A stretch of 64,000 bases of DNA, taken from the NCBI GenBank assembly GCA_020062665.1, contig JAGUVW010000055.1:1-64000 (forward strand), in the 5' to 3' direction. Source of the DNA: Pseudomonadales bacterium. GTDB lineage: Bacteria > Pseudomonadota > Gammaproteobacteria > Pseudomonadales > Ketobacteraceae. Positions 1 to 9,034 of this stretch are shown one piece after another. Each line of letters starts with the position of its first letter. The stretch's first letter is position 1. The notes beneath the pieces were generated by a model, which worked only from the letters and a program-made list of their open reading frames with translations, had not been told where the DNA came from and ran no database searches. The translations under genes and the position numbers were made by a program.

Positions 1-1082
1 GCCACAGCGCTGGCCAACAGCAGCGCCACGCCGGTAACGAGGTTGTACACACCAAACGCCGTGCCCCGCAAGTGCTGCGGCGCGGTATCTGCCACCAGTT
101 TGCTGAAGAGGCCCTGGGTGAGTGCCATGTGGGCGCCCCAGCAGGCCGCTCCCGCCAGTGTGAGCCACGGGTTGGAAGATAGCGCCAGCAGCAAATCCGC
201 CATCACCAACACGACCAACCCTGCTGCCAGCAGCCAGTGAGCAGACCACCGATCCGCGAGCCCACCCGCCGGATAGGAACCCGCTGCGTAGACCAGATTC
301 ATCAGTATCATGACCGCCGGCACATACACCGTTGCAACGCCCGTGTCTTGCGCGCGCAGAATCAGGAACGCTTCGGAAAACCGCGCCAGAGTGAACACGG
401 CAGCAATACCCACCACCTGCCAGAATGCAGGCGCCAGCTGGCGGTAGTCGCGCCAGTGGATGGCTGTTGGCGTCGTGTGCACATGCTGCGCGGGCTCGCG
501 CACACACATCAGCAGAATCAGCACCGTGATCAGCGCGGGAATCACTGCCACCCACAGCACCTGCTGCACATCACCGGCCCATACCAGCATCAGCAGAATC
601 GCCAGCAGCGGACCCAGCACCGCGCCCACGGAGTCCAGCGCCTGACGCAATCCATAGGCGGCGCCACGCACGTCAGGCGGTGTGACATCCGCCACCAGCG
701 CATCCCTGGGCGCACCGCGAATCCCCTTGCCGATGCGATCGACAAAACGCGCGGCCATGATCCAGCCCAGGCTGCCGGCCAGCGGAAACACCGGCTTGGT
801 CAGCGCCGCCAGGCCATAACCCAGCACCAGCAGCGGCTTGCGCCGGCGCCAGCGATCACTGAGGGTACCGGAAAACAGTTTGGTAATTGCCGCTGAGGCT
901 TCGGCAATGCCTTCGATGATACCCACCATCAGTACCGATGCGCCCAGCACGTTCACCATCAACAGCGGCAACAGGGCATGCACCAGCTCGGACGACATGT
1001 CCATGAACAGCGACGCCAATCCCAGCGCCCAGATTGTGCGCGGCAGTGCGCTGCCTGTGGTGCGATGGGGAGTCACCACCAT
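1..1082 (-). CDS. MFS transporter, C-terminus beyond the window
   Basis: About 360 codons of a major facilitator superfamily permease read leftward from an ATG at 1082 and run off the window edge without a stop. The start lies 3 bases after the hypB stop, so it is probably translated from the hyp transcript. The N-terminus carries DMSSE in the first helix and a motif A-like loop (SDRWRRRKP) between helices 2 and 3. Alternating hydrophobic helices follow, as expected of a 12-helix inner-membrane carrier. The substrate cannot be read from the sequence. The position directly behind nickel-insertion genes makes a role linked to hydrogenase maturation or metal handling conceivable, but this is inference only. 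Confidence 0.85.
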   Translation of the reverse strand, partial: MVVTPHRTTGSALPRTIWALGLASLFMDMSSELVHALLPLLMVNVLGASVLMVGIIEGIAEASAAITKLFSGTLSDRWRRRKPLLVLGYGLAALTKPVFPLAGSLGWIMAARFVDRIGKGIRGAPRDALVADVTPPDVRGAAYGLRQALDSVGAVLGPLLAILLMLVWAGDVQQVLWVAVIPALITVLILLMCVREPAQHVHTTPTAIHWRDYRQLAPAFWQVVGIAAVFTLARFSEAFLILRAQDTGVATVYVPAVMILMNLVYAAGSYPAGGLADRWSAHWLLAAGLVVLVMADLLLALSSNPWLTLAGAACWGAHMALTQGLFSKLVADTAPQHLRGTAFGVYNLVTGVALLLASAV

Positions 1083-1085
1083 GCG

Positions 1086-1868
1086 CTACGGCTTTTCGGC
1101 AGCGCTGTCATGCAACGCGCGCTGCGCGCCGATCCACTGCAACCATGCCTCCATGCCAGCACCGGTGCGGGCAGACAGACACAGAATCGGCACATCCGGC
1201 TTGAGCTGGCGCGCGGCGTTCATGCAGGCGTCGATGGAAAAATCCACATGCGGCAGCAGATCCATCTTGGTGATCAGCACCAGATCGGCCGCCTGGAACA
1301 TGTGCGGATATTTGAGGGGCTTGTCGTCGCCCTCGGTGACCGACAGCAGCACCACCTTGCGGAATTCACCCAGGTCGAACAGCGCGGGACACACCAGGTT
1401 GCCGACGTTTTCGATAAACAGCAGGTGATCGTTGAGCGGCTCCAGCTGATGGACGGCACGCTGGATCATGTCGGCTTCCAGATGACAGCCCGTGCCGGTA
1501 TTGACCTGCACCACCTTGACGCCGGTGGCAGCAATGCGCTCGCCGTCGCGGGCGGTGGCCTGATCACCTTCGATCACCGCCAGCGGATAGTCGCCGCGCA
1601 GCGCCTGCAGGGTTTTTTCCAGCAGCGTGGTTTTGCCGGCGCCGGGAGAACTGAGCAGGTTGAGTGCCAGAATATTGAGTTGGGCGAACCAGCGCCGGTT
1701 GCTGTCGGCCTGAGTGTCATTGCGCTGGAGCAGGGCTTTTTCGAGATGGTGCACATGCAAAGGTGCCAGCGGAGCACTGGATGGTCGCACCGGCGCCAGT
1801 GGATTATTCACCCGATGTATGTGGCTTTCTGTTCCGCCTGTGCTGCCGCAGCCGCAATCCGTACACAT
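1086..1868 (-). CDS. hypB: hydrogenase nickel incorporation GTPase HypB
   Basis: HypB uses GTP hydrolysis to help deliver nickel to the large subunit of [NiFe]-hydrogenases, working with HypA in the cytoplasm. The 260-residue protein has the N-terminal CxxCGC nickel site (Cys2, Cys5, Cys7), a P-loop SSPGAGKT at 73-80, an EGD switch region and a TKMD guanine-specificity motif. It lacks the long His-rich nickel-storage stretch found in some HypB proteins. A GTG one codon upstream (1871) is in frame, but the ATG at 1868 overlaps the hypA stop by one base, which is typical of translational coupling. It is the fourth gene of hypC-D-A-B, and an MFS gene follows at once. Confidence 0.96.
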   Translation of the reverse strand: MCTDCGCGSTGGTESHIHRVNNPLAPVRPSSAPLAPLHVHHLEKALLQRNDTQADSNRRWFAQLNILALNLLSSPGAGKTTLLEKTLQALRGDYPLAVIEGDQATARDGERIAATGVKVVQVNTGTGCHLEADMIQRAVHQLEPLNDHLLFIENVGNLVCPALFDLGEFRKVVLLSVTEGDDKPLKYPHMFQAADLVLITKMDLLPHVDFSIDACMNAARQLKPDVPILCLSARTGAGMEAWLQWIGAQRALHDSAAEKP

Positions 1869-2197
1869 CACTCACACTCCACGGTTTGAATCACCAGTTC
1901 CTGCCCCTGCACCAGCGTGCGCCGGCAACTGCCGCAGGCGCAGGGTTGATAGAGTTCTTCCAGCGCATAGTCGGCGCCACAATCCTGGCAGCGCGCACGG
2001 CCGGGAATGCTGTGCAGTTCGAGTGTCGCGTTCTGCAGCACGGTGCCCGCTTTCACACTATCGAAACAAAACTGCAACGCCTCCGGCATAACGCAGCTGA
2101 GTTGCCCCACTTTCAATACAACGCGCGTCACCGGGCGGCCATTGCTGGCGTCGGCACTGATGCGCAGGATTTCTTCCACCAGACTCAGTTCATGCAT
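1868..2197 (-). CDS. hypA: hydrogenase nickel metallochaperone HypA
   Basis: HypA is the small nickel and zinc chaperone that partners HypB. The 109-residue protein begins MHEL, placing the conserved nickel-ligand His at position 2. It has a zinc site of two Cys pairs, Cys70/Cys73 and Cys88/Cys91, with one extra Cys86. The length is normal for the family. It overlaps the end of hypD by 8 bases and abuts hypB in a TGATG arrangement, so all four hyp genes are probably translated together. Confidence 0.95.
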   Translation of the reverse strand: MHELSLVEEILRISADASNGRPVTRVVLKVGQLSCVMPEALQFCFDSVKAGTVLQNATLELHSIPGRARCQDCGADYALEELYQPCACGSCRRTLVQGQELVIQTVECE

Positions 2198-3296
2198 GTT
2201 GATAACAGGCGGAACAGGCGCCTTCCGACGACACCATCAACGCGCCCAGCGGATGTTGCGGCGTGCAGCGCGTGCCGAAGAATTCGCACTGGGCTGGCTT
2301 GAGCTGGCCTTTCAGTACGCGGTCGCACTGGCCCACATCGGTCGAAGATGATGCTACCGGTTGCGCCATGGTGAATTGACGCTCCGCATCAAACGCTGCG
2401 AAACGTTGGTTGAGACACACACCACTTTGTTCCAGCCAGCCCAGGCCGCGCCATTCCTGTTGCGGCGCGATGTCGAACACGTCGGCAATCGCCGCTTGCG
2501 CCACTGCGTTGCCGGTCGGCTGCACCAGGCGATCGTACTGGATCTGCACCTCGGCCCGATCCTGATTGAGTTGCTCCAGCACCATCAGCAGCGACTGCAG
2601 GATGTCCACCGGCTCAAAACCCGCGATCACCAACGGCTTGTGAAAATCCTGGCAGATGGGCTGATACACCCGCGACCCGATGATGGCGCTGACGTGGCCG
2701 GGGCCGATAAAGCCGTCGATCAGATTGGCTTCATCCTGCAGCAGCGCCAGCAGTGCCGGCATGATCAGAATGTGATGACAGTAAACGAAAAAATTCTGCA
2801 CATCTTGCCGCTGCGCCTGTTGCAGCGTGAGGGCAGTGCCCGGCAAGGTGGTTTCAAATCCGATGGCGAAAAAAATTACCTGGCGTTCGGGATTTTGTTG
2901 CGCCAGACGCAGTGCATCCAGCGCGGAATAGACGATGCGAATATCCACGCCGTCGGCCTTGGCCTGAAAGAAATTCCCGCTACTGCCCGGCACGCGCATG
3001 ACATCGCCAAAGGTGGTGAGAATGGTGTCGGGGTGACGGGCCATCGCAATAGCAGTGTCGATTTTTGCCTTCGGCAACACGCACACCGGACAGCCGGGCC
3101 CGTGCAGAAATTCCACGCACGCGCCGATCAAATGCTGCAGGCCGTGACGATAGATGGCGTGGGTGTGGCCGCCGCAGACTTCCATGATCTGCGGCACGCG
3201 GCCGTGGCAATGCTGAAACTGCGCGGCCTGGGCCTGAATCGCCGCGACCAGCGCGTGCACATGCTGGGGATTGCGAAACGCGGTCTGCCATTTCAT
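2190..3296 (-). CDS. hypD: hydrogenase maturation iron-sulfur protein HypD
   Basis: HypD, with HypC, forms the scaffold on which the Fe(CN)2CO group of [NiFe]-hydrogenase is assembled. The 368-residue product has the conserved CGGHTH (Cys41) and GPGCPVC (Cys69, Cys72) motifs, a GFETT motif, PGHVS, and the C-terminal [4Fe-4S] ligands Cys337, Cys344, Cys361 and Cys364. An upstream in-frame extension to 3449 exists, but the ATG at 3296 overlaps the hypC stop as ATGA and gives the normal family length. HypE and HypF, which supply the cyanide groups to HypCD, are not encoded in this window. Confidence 0.96.
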   Translation of the reverse strand: MKWQTAFRNPQHVHALVAAIQAQAAQFQHCHGRVPQIMEVCGGHTHAIYRHGLQHLIGACVEFLHGPGCPVCVLPKAKIDTAIAMARHPDTILTTFGDVMRVPGSSGNFFQAKADGVDIRIVYSALDALRLAQQNPERQVIFFAIGFETTLPGTALTLQQAQRQDVQNFFVYCHHILIMPALLALLQDEANLIDGFIGPGHVSAIIGSRVYQPICQDFHKPLVIAGFEPVDILQSLLMVLEQLNQDRAEVQIQYDRLVQPTGNAVAQAAIADVFDIAPQQEWRGLGWLEQSGVCLNQRFAAFDAERQFTMAQPVASSSTDVGQCDRVLKGQLKPAQCEFFGTRCTPQHPLGALMVSSEGACSACYQHA

Positions 3297-3571
3297 GAGG
3301 GCAATGCTCCGGTTTCGTGCGGAATGTGTTGTTGCGAACGTTCGAGCTCCGCCAGCAATTCCAGCGTGCGCAGGGCAGCGGCCTCGTCGAGTTTTTCCAG
3401 CGCGAAACCGGCATGCACAATCACCCAGCTGCCCAGCAGATCCTCGCAACGTTCGCTGTCCATGACGCAGGCGATGTTCACTTCGCGCCGCACGCCGGCC
3501 AGGTTTACCCAGGCCAGGGTATTGGTGCTGTCACTGATGGATTCAATCTGGCCGGGAACGCCAAGACACAT
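3293..3571 (-). CDS. hypC: hydrogenase maturation chaperone HypC
   Basis: HypC is a small chaperone that binds the iron centre with HypD and then the hydrogenase large-subunit precursor. The 92-residue protein starts MCLGVPGQ, with the essential Cys right after the initiator Met. This fixes the start at 3571 rather than at the longer frame opening at 3595. A strong ribosome site, AAAGGAGG, sits 6 bases upstream and lies partly inside a small hairpin (separate entry). It is first of hypC-D-A-B and begins 61 bases behind mshQ on the same strand, so it may be read through from the pilus operon or have its own short promoter. Confidence 0.95.
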   Translation of the reverse strand: MCLGVPGQIESISDSTNTLAWVNLAGVRREVNIACVMDSERCEDLLGSWVIVHAGFALEKLDEAAALRTLELLAELERSQQHIPHETGALPS

Positions 3572-3576
3572 GAGAA

Positions 3577-3593
3577 GCCTCCTTTGCTGAGGC
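3577..3593 (-). promoter_or_regulatory. hairpin overlapping the hypC ribosome binding site
   Basis: In the minus-strand transcript, GCCTC and GAGGC form a perfect 5-bp stem around a 7-base AGCAAAG loop, and flanking GAA/TTC can extend it after a 4-base bulge. The hypC Shine-Dalgarno sequence AAAGGAGG lies half in the loop and half in the 3' stem arm. Such a fold could dampen hypC translation. No U-tract follows, so it is not a terminator. Confidence 0.4.
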
Positions 3594-3632
3594 AAGCTTC
3601 ACCCCAGGCGCCGGTCAGGTCAAGAACCCAGA

Positions 3633-6600
3633 TCAACGATAGGCTTCACGCTGAAAGAAAAGCTGCGGACGCTTGCCTGCATACACGCCAAATGTTGCGG
3701 TGGCGCTGGGGTTTTGGGGCGTACCCGTGCCGGCGAAATCGAATTGCAGGAACGCCGGGCTGTCCAGCGTAAGGGTCACTCCCCCGTCATTGCCCGCACC
3801 CGGCGCACTCAGGCGCAACAGCCCCAGTCCATCATTGAGCGGCTCCAGGATTGCAGCTGTTTCACCGGGCGACAGGTTGCCCAGATAATCATCCAGTGTC
3901 ACCGCAAGACCACCCGTGCCACTGCAGGCATCACCATCTTCGCCATGGGTGATGAAGGTTTGATTGCTGCCCACCGCCTGCCACACTTCCGCCCGGTAGG
4001 GCAGCAAGAGCTCGTTGATTTCAGGGCCGAAATTGTTGTCGATCGTCAGACGTCCGAAATACAGCGTGGTGGTGTTCGACGCTCCGGCATTGAAATCGAA
4101 CGTGAACGCGCTGCAGGTGGAAGCACCATTGCAGACCCCATCACTGTCTGCCAGAACACTGGCCGGACCCGCATCAGGAAAACGCAGGGAAAGATCGAGT
4201 GCCAATGGCACTTCGTTGGCGCCGGGAACAGCGGGCTTGCTGTAGCTGAATCCATAAGGCGTTGTCGCATACCCCGTGATTCGATGCAGGATCGTACCTG
4301 CCGTGGCACCGTTGCTCACTGAGCTCGACAGCCCTGCCGGCACTGCAAGCACCGAGGTGCTGCCCACCGGCAATCCGTTGTCCACGATGGCACCGACCGT
4401 GCCGGTATATTTGTTGAAGGCGTCGCGGTAGTTCTGTGTAACCACGCCGGCGCTGTTGTAGGCAGTGAGCGTGAGTTCCGGCTCGTCACTCAGACCAAAT
4501 GCCTGCCCCCAATAGGTGAAGCTGCAGGTCCAGTCATTGGTGCCGTTAGCATCGCTGTCGAGCCAGCCGTGGGTGAGCGCAGGCGAATTGCCCGTCACCG
4601 TGAAGTGATCGGGAGTGAAGCGCCCGACATAACCGGATTTTCCCAACACCTGTTTGCCACTGCTGAGATAGCTGGCATCTGACTGGACGCCAATTTCAAT
4701 GATGCCGACTTCGCTGAAACTGAAATTGCCGCTGGCCATGCCGCCGCTGAAGGCGCCCAGAGTCCCACTCAAGGTACCCGCATTGCCGGCGCTGGGCGCG
4801 ATCAGTTGATGATTGACCGTCAGCACTTCGCCTTCCTGACCGAAACTCGCTGTGACTCCGTTATTGGACAGGTCCGCCCAAGTGCCCGGATCTGCGTCAC
4901 CGAAGCCATCGGGTACTCCATCGAAATTCACATCATCCGCCACGTCGTAACGCACGCCCGTCACCTGCATTGAAAATGGCAAACCGGCCTTGCGATACAC
5001 TGCACCTTCCGCTGCTGCCGCACTGATGCCGGACAGCTGAAATTCACTGTGCCAGGAATTGCCGACCGGATTCACGCGGATGCCAAACGGCCGCACGGTA
5101 ATCGGAGAGCCCCGCGTATGAATGCCCGTCAGCGTGCTGGGATTGCCGCTGGCATCTCTGACAAATCCGCTGCTATCGTCCTTCACATGCAGATTGAAAT
5201 AGCCGACATCCGTAGTGATCAGGCTGAAGGTGCCTTTGCCACTGCTGATGGGCAGCGCGAGCGTAGCAGCGGTTCCTTCAGTCGCTGGCAGGCTGACACT
5301 GCTGCCCCCGCTGGAAATGTTCGGCGCCGCTGCAGTGGCAGGATGGCCTGTCTGATTCTGCCGCCAGAATTTCAGATTCACCGTGCCGTTGAAATTGGCC
5401 GTCTGGCATTTATTGCTGGACGGATCGAGCACTGCGTACTCCACCGTCAGACTGTGATTGCGTCCGGCCACCACATCCCAGTTGGCAGGCATCCCGCCGG
5501 GCAACACGCTTTCATCATTGATACCGATACTGTTGCTGAGAAAGGTGATATTGCTGGAATTGGCGCTTACACCCTCGCTCGCGGCATTGACCGTCACACG
5601 GGTAACATCCGCGTGACGATTGGTCAGCGCCAGCGTGACCTGACCGTTGTCGGCACTGACAAAGGTGTAGGTCGCCACGCCGTCATTGGCTGTGCCATTG
5701 CTGACCGTTCCATTGCCACTGCTCACCGACCAGTCCCCGTGCCCTGCCGATGTGCTCAAACTGACAGTGCCGGTAAACCCGGTCATCGTATTCCCGTTGG
5801 AATCGATCGCCCGTATCGTCACTGCAGCGCTGCCACAGGCGCTGGCGGTTGCCGGCACACTGACACTGAATTGACTGAGGGAAACCGCTGTGATGGGAAC
5901 ACAGGTGGAAAAGCCACTGTTGGGAATGGTGACCTTCGCGGTGGTCGGCGGATCCCAGCGCAACACCAGGCTACCGGAGTCGTAGAAAATAAAGCCTTCA
6001 CGGTCGAAATAGAAATCCTGCCGGATGGGGTAGTAGGCGCCAGACACCAGCGGAACATTGCCAGACGTGCGGGTTACTGTGGATGAACTGTCTGCCCAGG
6101 TATTGATGATCATCGTGGACATGTCATTTACCCACAAACGCGAACCATCATTGGAAACAGTTTCGAACTGATAGTTGCCCGTCTGGGTGGGCCGAAGGAA
6201 TCCCTTCCAGCGCACCGACATATCAGTGCCACACCAGAAAGGAAAAATCAGACAGAAAAGACCGCCGGAAAACGAGGCTTCGACGTTCGCATCCGTTTGA
6301 ACATCTGCCGTGCCACTGAATGTCTTGTTGCCGGCAAAATACTCCCCCACAATGCCGTTCTCGGTGGTGGAATAATAGAAATAGTCACTTGATGCCGGAA
6401 TGGACACGCCGTTGACATCGCGCACATTGGCCACGTTCACCGTATAGCGGTTCACGTTCGCCATGGCTGAGTTCAACGTCAGAATGGTGCTGTTGCTGGC
6501 GGTATTGAACACCGCAGACGTGATTGTGCGGCCACTGACGGAAAAGTTGGCGGCGGTGGCCGCCGTGGTGGTATTCAACGCCGCATATCCCGCTCCACTG

Positions 6601-6746
6601 CGGTAGGCCACCACCACCTGATTGTTATAACCGCAACGTGGCGCCGCATAATAGAGCGCAGGCGTAGCCAGCACCGACGACACGCCTGTGGTCATCAGCA
6701 GGCAACCCGAAATGAAAGAGCGTAGTGGCATTCTGCTGCGCCTCAT
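3633..6746 (-). CDS. mshQ: MSHA biogenesis protein MshQ, PA14 plus DUF6701
   Basis: MshQ is the large surface protein at the end of MSHA pilus operons. The 1037-residue product has a signal peptide, a PA14-like module at about residues 130-275 (FLRPTQTGNYQF, then RLWVND), Ig-like repeats around 290-390, and a long C-terminal region of the DUF6701 type. It is probably exported and exposed on the pilus or cell surface as a tip or adhesin component. An ATG at 6749 is also possible, but GGAGG lies at better spacing for 6746. A longer frame to 6869 would overlap mshP. The MshQ identity rests on family recall plus position as the last msh gene. Confidence 0.88.
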   Translation of the reverse strand: MRRSRMPLRSFISGCLLMTTGVSSVLATPALYYAAPRCGYNNQVVVAYRSGAGYAALNTTTAATAANFSVSGRTITSAVFNTASNSTILTLNSAMANVNRYTVNVANVRDVNGVSIPASSDYFYYSTTENGIVGEYFAGNKTFSGTADVQTDANVEASFSGGLFCLIFPFWCGTDMSVRWKGFLRPTQTGNYQFETVSNDGSRLWVNDMSTMIINTWADSSSTVTRTSGNVPLVSGAYYPIRQDFYFDREGFIFYDSGSLVLRWDPPTTAKVTIPNSGFSTCVPITAVSLSQFSVSVPATASACGSAAVTIRAIDSNGNTMTGFTGTVSLSTSAGHGDWSVSSGNGTVSNGTANDGVATYTFVSADNGQVTLALTNRHADVTRVTVNAASEGVSANSSNITFLSNSIGINDESVLPGGMPANWDVVAGRNHSLTVEYAVLDPSSNKCQTANFNGTVNLKFWRQNQTGHPATAAAPNISSGGSSVSLPATEGTAATLALPISSGKGTFSLITTDVGYFNLHVKDDSSGFVRDASGNPSTLTGIHTRGSPITVRPFGIRVNPVGNSWHSEFQLSGISAAAAEGAVYRKAGLPFSMQVTGVRYDVADDVNFDGVPDGFGDADPGTWADLSNNGVTASFGQEGEVLTVNHQLIAPSAGNAGTLSGTLGAFSGGMASGNFSFSEVGIIEIGVQSDASYLSSGKQVLGKSGYVGRFTPDHFTVTGNSPALTHGWLDSDANGTNDWTCSFTYWGQAFGLSDEPELTLTAYNSAGVVTQNYRDAFNKYTGTVGAIVDNGLPVGSTSVLAVPAGLSSSVSNGATAGTILHRITGYATTPYGFSYSKPAVPGANEVPLALDLSLRFPDAGPASVLADSDGVCNGASTCSAFTFDFNAGASNTTTLYFGRLTIDNNFGPEINELLLPYRAEVWQAVGSNQTFITHGEDGDACSGTGGLAVTLDDYLGNLSPGETAAILEPLNDGLGLLRLSAPGAGNDGGVTLTLDSPAFLQFDFAGTGTPQNPSATATFGVYAGKRPQLFFQREAYR

Positions 6747-6759
6747 CATCTGCCTCCCG

Positions 6760-7176
6760 CTAGTTCCGCGTAACCAGTGATGCTTCCACTGCACGGAAGA
6801 CATAGTCCGGGTGATCCACGCCCACGCCAGTGGACGTGGCTTCCGCCCGCAGGTTGTAGCGGAACACATTGTTGGTGGCGCTGGCTTCCGCGTAGCCCGT
6901 CACCGAACAACTCACCGTGACGGTAAAGCGGCCGATGGTATGGCCGCTGGCACTGAAGCAGACACCCGGCGAACCATTCTTCACCTGATATGTACCCCAC
7001 TCGAGGCCAGACTGGGCAGCCCAATGAGCCCGCGTCGCCAGCAAGCTCAGGCTCTGCTCCGCTATCTGGCCACTGCCGATGCGCATCATCGCCGCAATGA
7101 TGGCAGCCAGCACCACCAGGACGAAAATGGCGGCCGGCAAAGCAAAACCCTGATTGCAGCGACGATCACGGCACAT
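6760..7176 (-). CDS. mshP: MSHA biogenesis protein MshP
   Basis: This 138-residue protein is a PilX/MshP-type minor pilus component. After a short basic leader comes GFALPAAIFVLVVLAAIIAA, a single hydrophobic helix like those of pilin-like proteins. A region with scattered Cys (SCS, CFS) follows. It lacks the classic FTLIE motif, as MshP proteins usually do. It overlaps mshO by 11 bases and precedes mshQ by about 13, matching the canonical C-D-O-P-Q order. Confidence 0.88.
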   Translation of the reverse strand: MCRDRRCNQGFALPAAIFVLVVLAAIIAAMMRIGSGQIAEQSLSLLATRAHWAAQSGLEWGTYQVKNGSPGVCFSASGHTIGRFTVTVSCSVTGYAEASATNNVFRYNLRAEATSTGVGVDHPDYVFRAVEASLVTRN

Positions 7177-8050
7177 TGCTGATTTGCACCTGCTTCATCA
7201 GGGTCGATGTCTGGTTGCCGTCATTCAGCGTCAACAGCAGCGACACCACACCACTACGGGTCAACGTGCCGCTGCTATAGCGAAACACACAACCACTGAC
7301 ACTGTTCGCAAGCAACGCACTGCTTGCACCCACCAGCGGACTGGCGCCGGCATTTACCGGTTGCGCAGACTGAATCGGGTAACCCTGGTAGCGACGCAGA
7401 CTGCCGCTGACGGGATCGCAGTGATAGGTCAGCGCACCTCGCACCAGATACATTTTCTGTTCCGGCGAGCGCTGGGAAAACTGATGCGCAGCGGTCAGCA
7501 CCACCTGATCCTCGTCGCCACTGTTGACCAGCGTAACGCCAGTGCCACTGATGACATGCGGATTGGCGCCGCCGGGATTATCGGCATACAGATTGGCCCC
7601 CAGCACCGGCGCGCCACCATTGGTAAGACCGACGTTGTAAATCACGATCTGGGCGTCACTCAATGTGGCATTGCTACCTACCAGATTGTCCAGCACCTGA
7701 AAAGACAGATCCGGCGCAGAAAAATCCAGCGCATCAGAACCAGCAGTTCCGGACGGCGCATTGCGATAAGGCGCCGCCATGACCACCGGCACCATCTCGA
7801 TGAAATTGCCACTCACCCGCACACTGTTGGGCACGGCGTTTCGCACATCCTGGGCGATTTTCTGCAACGCCACATCCGCCATCTGCACCAGCTGTGCCCG
7901 TTGCTGGGTTTCAACGTAACCAAACATCTGGTTGCCTACGATGCCGGATACCATCACCGCCACGATGCCGCTCAACGTGATCACGATGATCAGTTCCACC
8001 AACGTAAAGCCGGCCGATGCGATGCGTGGCGGGAGGGACTGAGGTTTCAT
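7166..8050 (-). CDS. mshO: MSHA minor pilin MshO
   Basis: This is a type IV pilin-like protein of 294 residues with a prepilin leader ending AG, followed by FTLVELIIV and a long N-terminal helix. Members of this group form the initiating or tip complex of the pilus after cleavage by the prepilin peptidase. The ATG at 8050 is preferred because GAG lies 9 bases upstream. An ATG at 8059 (MAG in front) is possible but has no ribosome site. The C-terminal domain is large for a minor pilin, which is normal for MshO. Confidence 0.9.
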   Translation of the reverse strand: MKPQSLPPRIASAGFTLVELIIVITLSGIVAVMVSGIVGNQMFGYVETQQRAQLVQMADVALQKIAQDVRNAVPNSVRVSGNFIEMVPVVMAAPYRNAPSGTAGSDALDFSAPDLSFQVLDNLVGSNATLSDAQIVIYNVGLTNGGAPVLGANLYADNPGGANPHVISGTGVTLVNSGDEDQVVLTAAHQFSQRSPEQKMYLVRGALTYHCDPVSGSLRRYQGYPIQSAQPVNAGASPLVGASSALLANSVSGCVFRYSSGTLTRSGVVSLLLTLNDGNQTSTLMKQVQISNVP

Positions 8051-8060
8051 GCCGGCCATC

Positions 8061-8534
8061 TCAGAAACGCACGCGGTAGGTGCTGAGCGACAAGGTGCTG
8101 CCCAGCGGATGGGTAACAGATACGGTGACCAGCAACGCATCATTTGCAGCAATACCCAGCTGGCCACCTGCAGCCGTCACCGCAATCGCAACCTGATAAC
8201 CGCTGATGCCCAGCACATTGCCTGCGATATCCGTCAGATTGCTGCTGGTGTAGCCGGCGTAATCGCAAACATCGTCAAACAGCGTGCGATTGCCGGGTGA
8301 AGCCGGGCAGTTGCCGCTGAACGACGCCGGATAATCCTTGGCAGAAATTTCCTCCAGAAAGGAATCGGCGATCGCAATCGCCTGTTGATACACCATGGGA
8401 TCGGCAGAACGCCCCACCATGCTCGCATACGCCGCCATCATGCCGGCAAAGGCCACACCTACCACCACGATGGCCATGATCAGTTCCACCAGTGTGACAC
8501 CTGCCATCTTGTTGCCGGGTGAGTGCAGCTTCAT
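8061..8534 (-). CDS. mshD: MSHA minor pilin MshD
   Basis: A 157-residue prepilin-like protein with leader MKLHSPGNKMAG followed by VTLVELIMAIVVVG. The conserved Glu at mature position 5 is present. It is expected to be cleaved and N-methylated by the prepilin peptidase and to join the minor pilin complex. It overlaps mshC by 4 bases (ATGA), indicating coupled translation. Confidence 0.9.
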   Translation of the reverse strand: MKLHSPGNKMAGVTLVELIMAIVVVGVAFAGMMAAYASMVGRSADPMVYQQAIAIADSFLEEISAKDYPASFSGNCPASPGNRTLFDDVCDYAGYTSSNLTDIAGNVLGISGYQVAIAVTAAGGQLGIAANDALLVTVSVTHPLGSTLSLSTYRVRF

Positions 8535-9010
8535 CGCACAAACCCTGTTTCGCCATCCACCAGAAATGCGCGGTCGCCGATGGTGTAGGTCTGGGTGGAT
8601 GCGAACGCAGTGAAGTTGCTGCCACTGACCTGACCCGCCCGGCCCGCTGGATCGAACACAATGCTGCCTGCGACCGTGCCGGAAGGTGCATTGGTGGCTG
8701 CAAAGGTTGCGCTGGTATCTTCAGGGCGGGAAATGGCGGCAGAAAAATTCAGGGCGCTGCTGTTGCAATCGTTGTCGCGGTTGAGACTGAAGCTGCTGGT
8801 GGTGAGGTTAAATTGGGTAAAGCAGCCTTTGGCGACGGCAAACTGGCGTGCGTAGCGGGCGCCGTGCAGTGCATCATCGAAAAAGAAGCGGTCTTCGAAG
8901 GTGGACGCGGAAAAGAAACGGGGCCCGGCCACGACGGCCAGAACCCCGATTAGAACGATGACCGTGATGAGTTCGACTAGGGTGAAGCCTGATTCAAATC
9001 GTCCGTTCAT
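8531..9010 (-). CDS. mshC: MSHA minor pilin MshC
   Basis: A 159-residue GspH/FimT-like minor pilin: leader MNGRFESG, then FTLVELITVIVLIGVLAVV, with a C-terminal soluble domain holding two Cys (KGC and NDC). The frame also opens at a TTG (9016). The ATG at 9010 is chosen although neither start has a clear ribosome site, so coupling to mshA 25 bases upstream is likely. Confidence 0.88.
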   Translation of the reverse strand: MNGRFESGFTLVELITVIVLIGVLAVVAGPRFFSASTFEDRFFFDDALHGARYARQFAVAKGCFTQFNLTTSSFSLNRDNDCNSSALNFSAAISRPEDTSATFAATNAPSGTVAGSIVFDPAGRAGQVSGSNFTAFASTQTYTIGDRAFLVDGETGFVR

Positions 9011-9034
9011 CGTCAATCATGAATTCAGACGCGA

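Noticed and set aside
2361..3590. 409-codon plus-strand frame
   Set aside because: Antisense to hypD and hypC.
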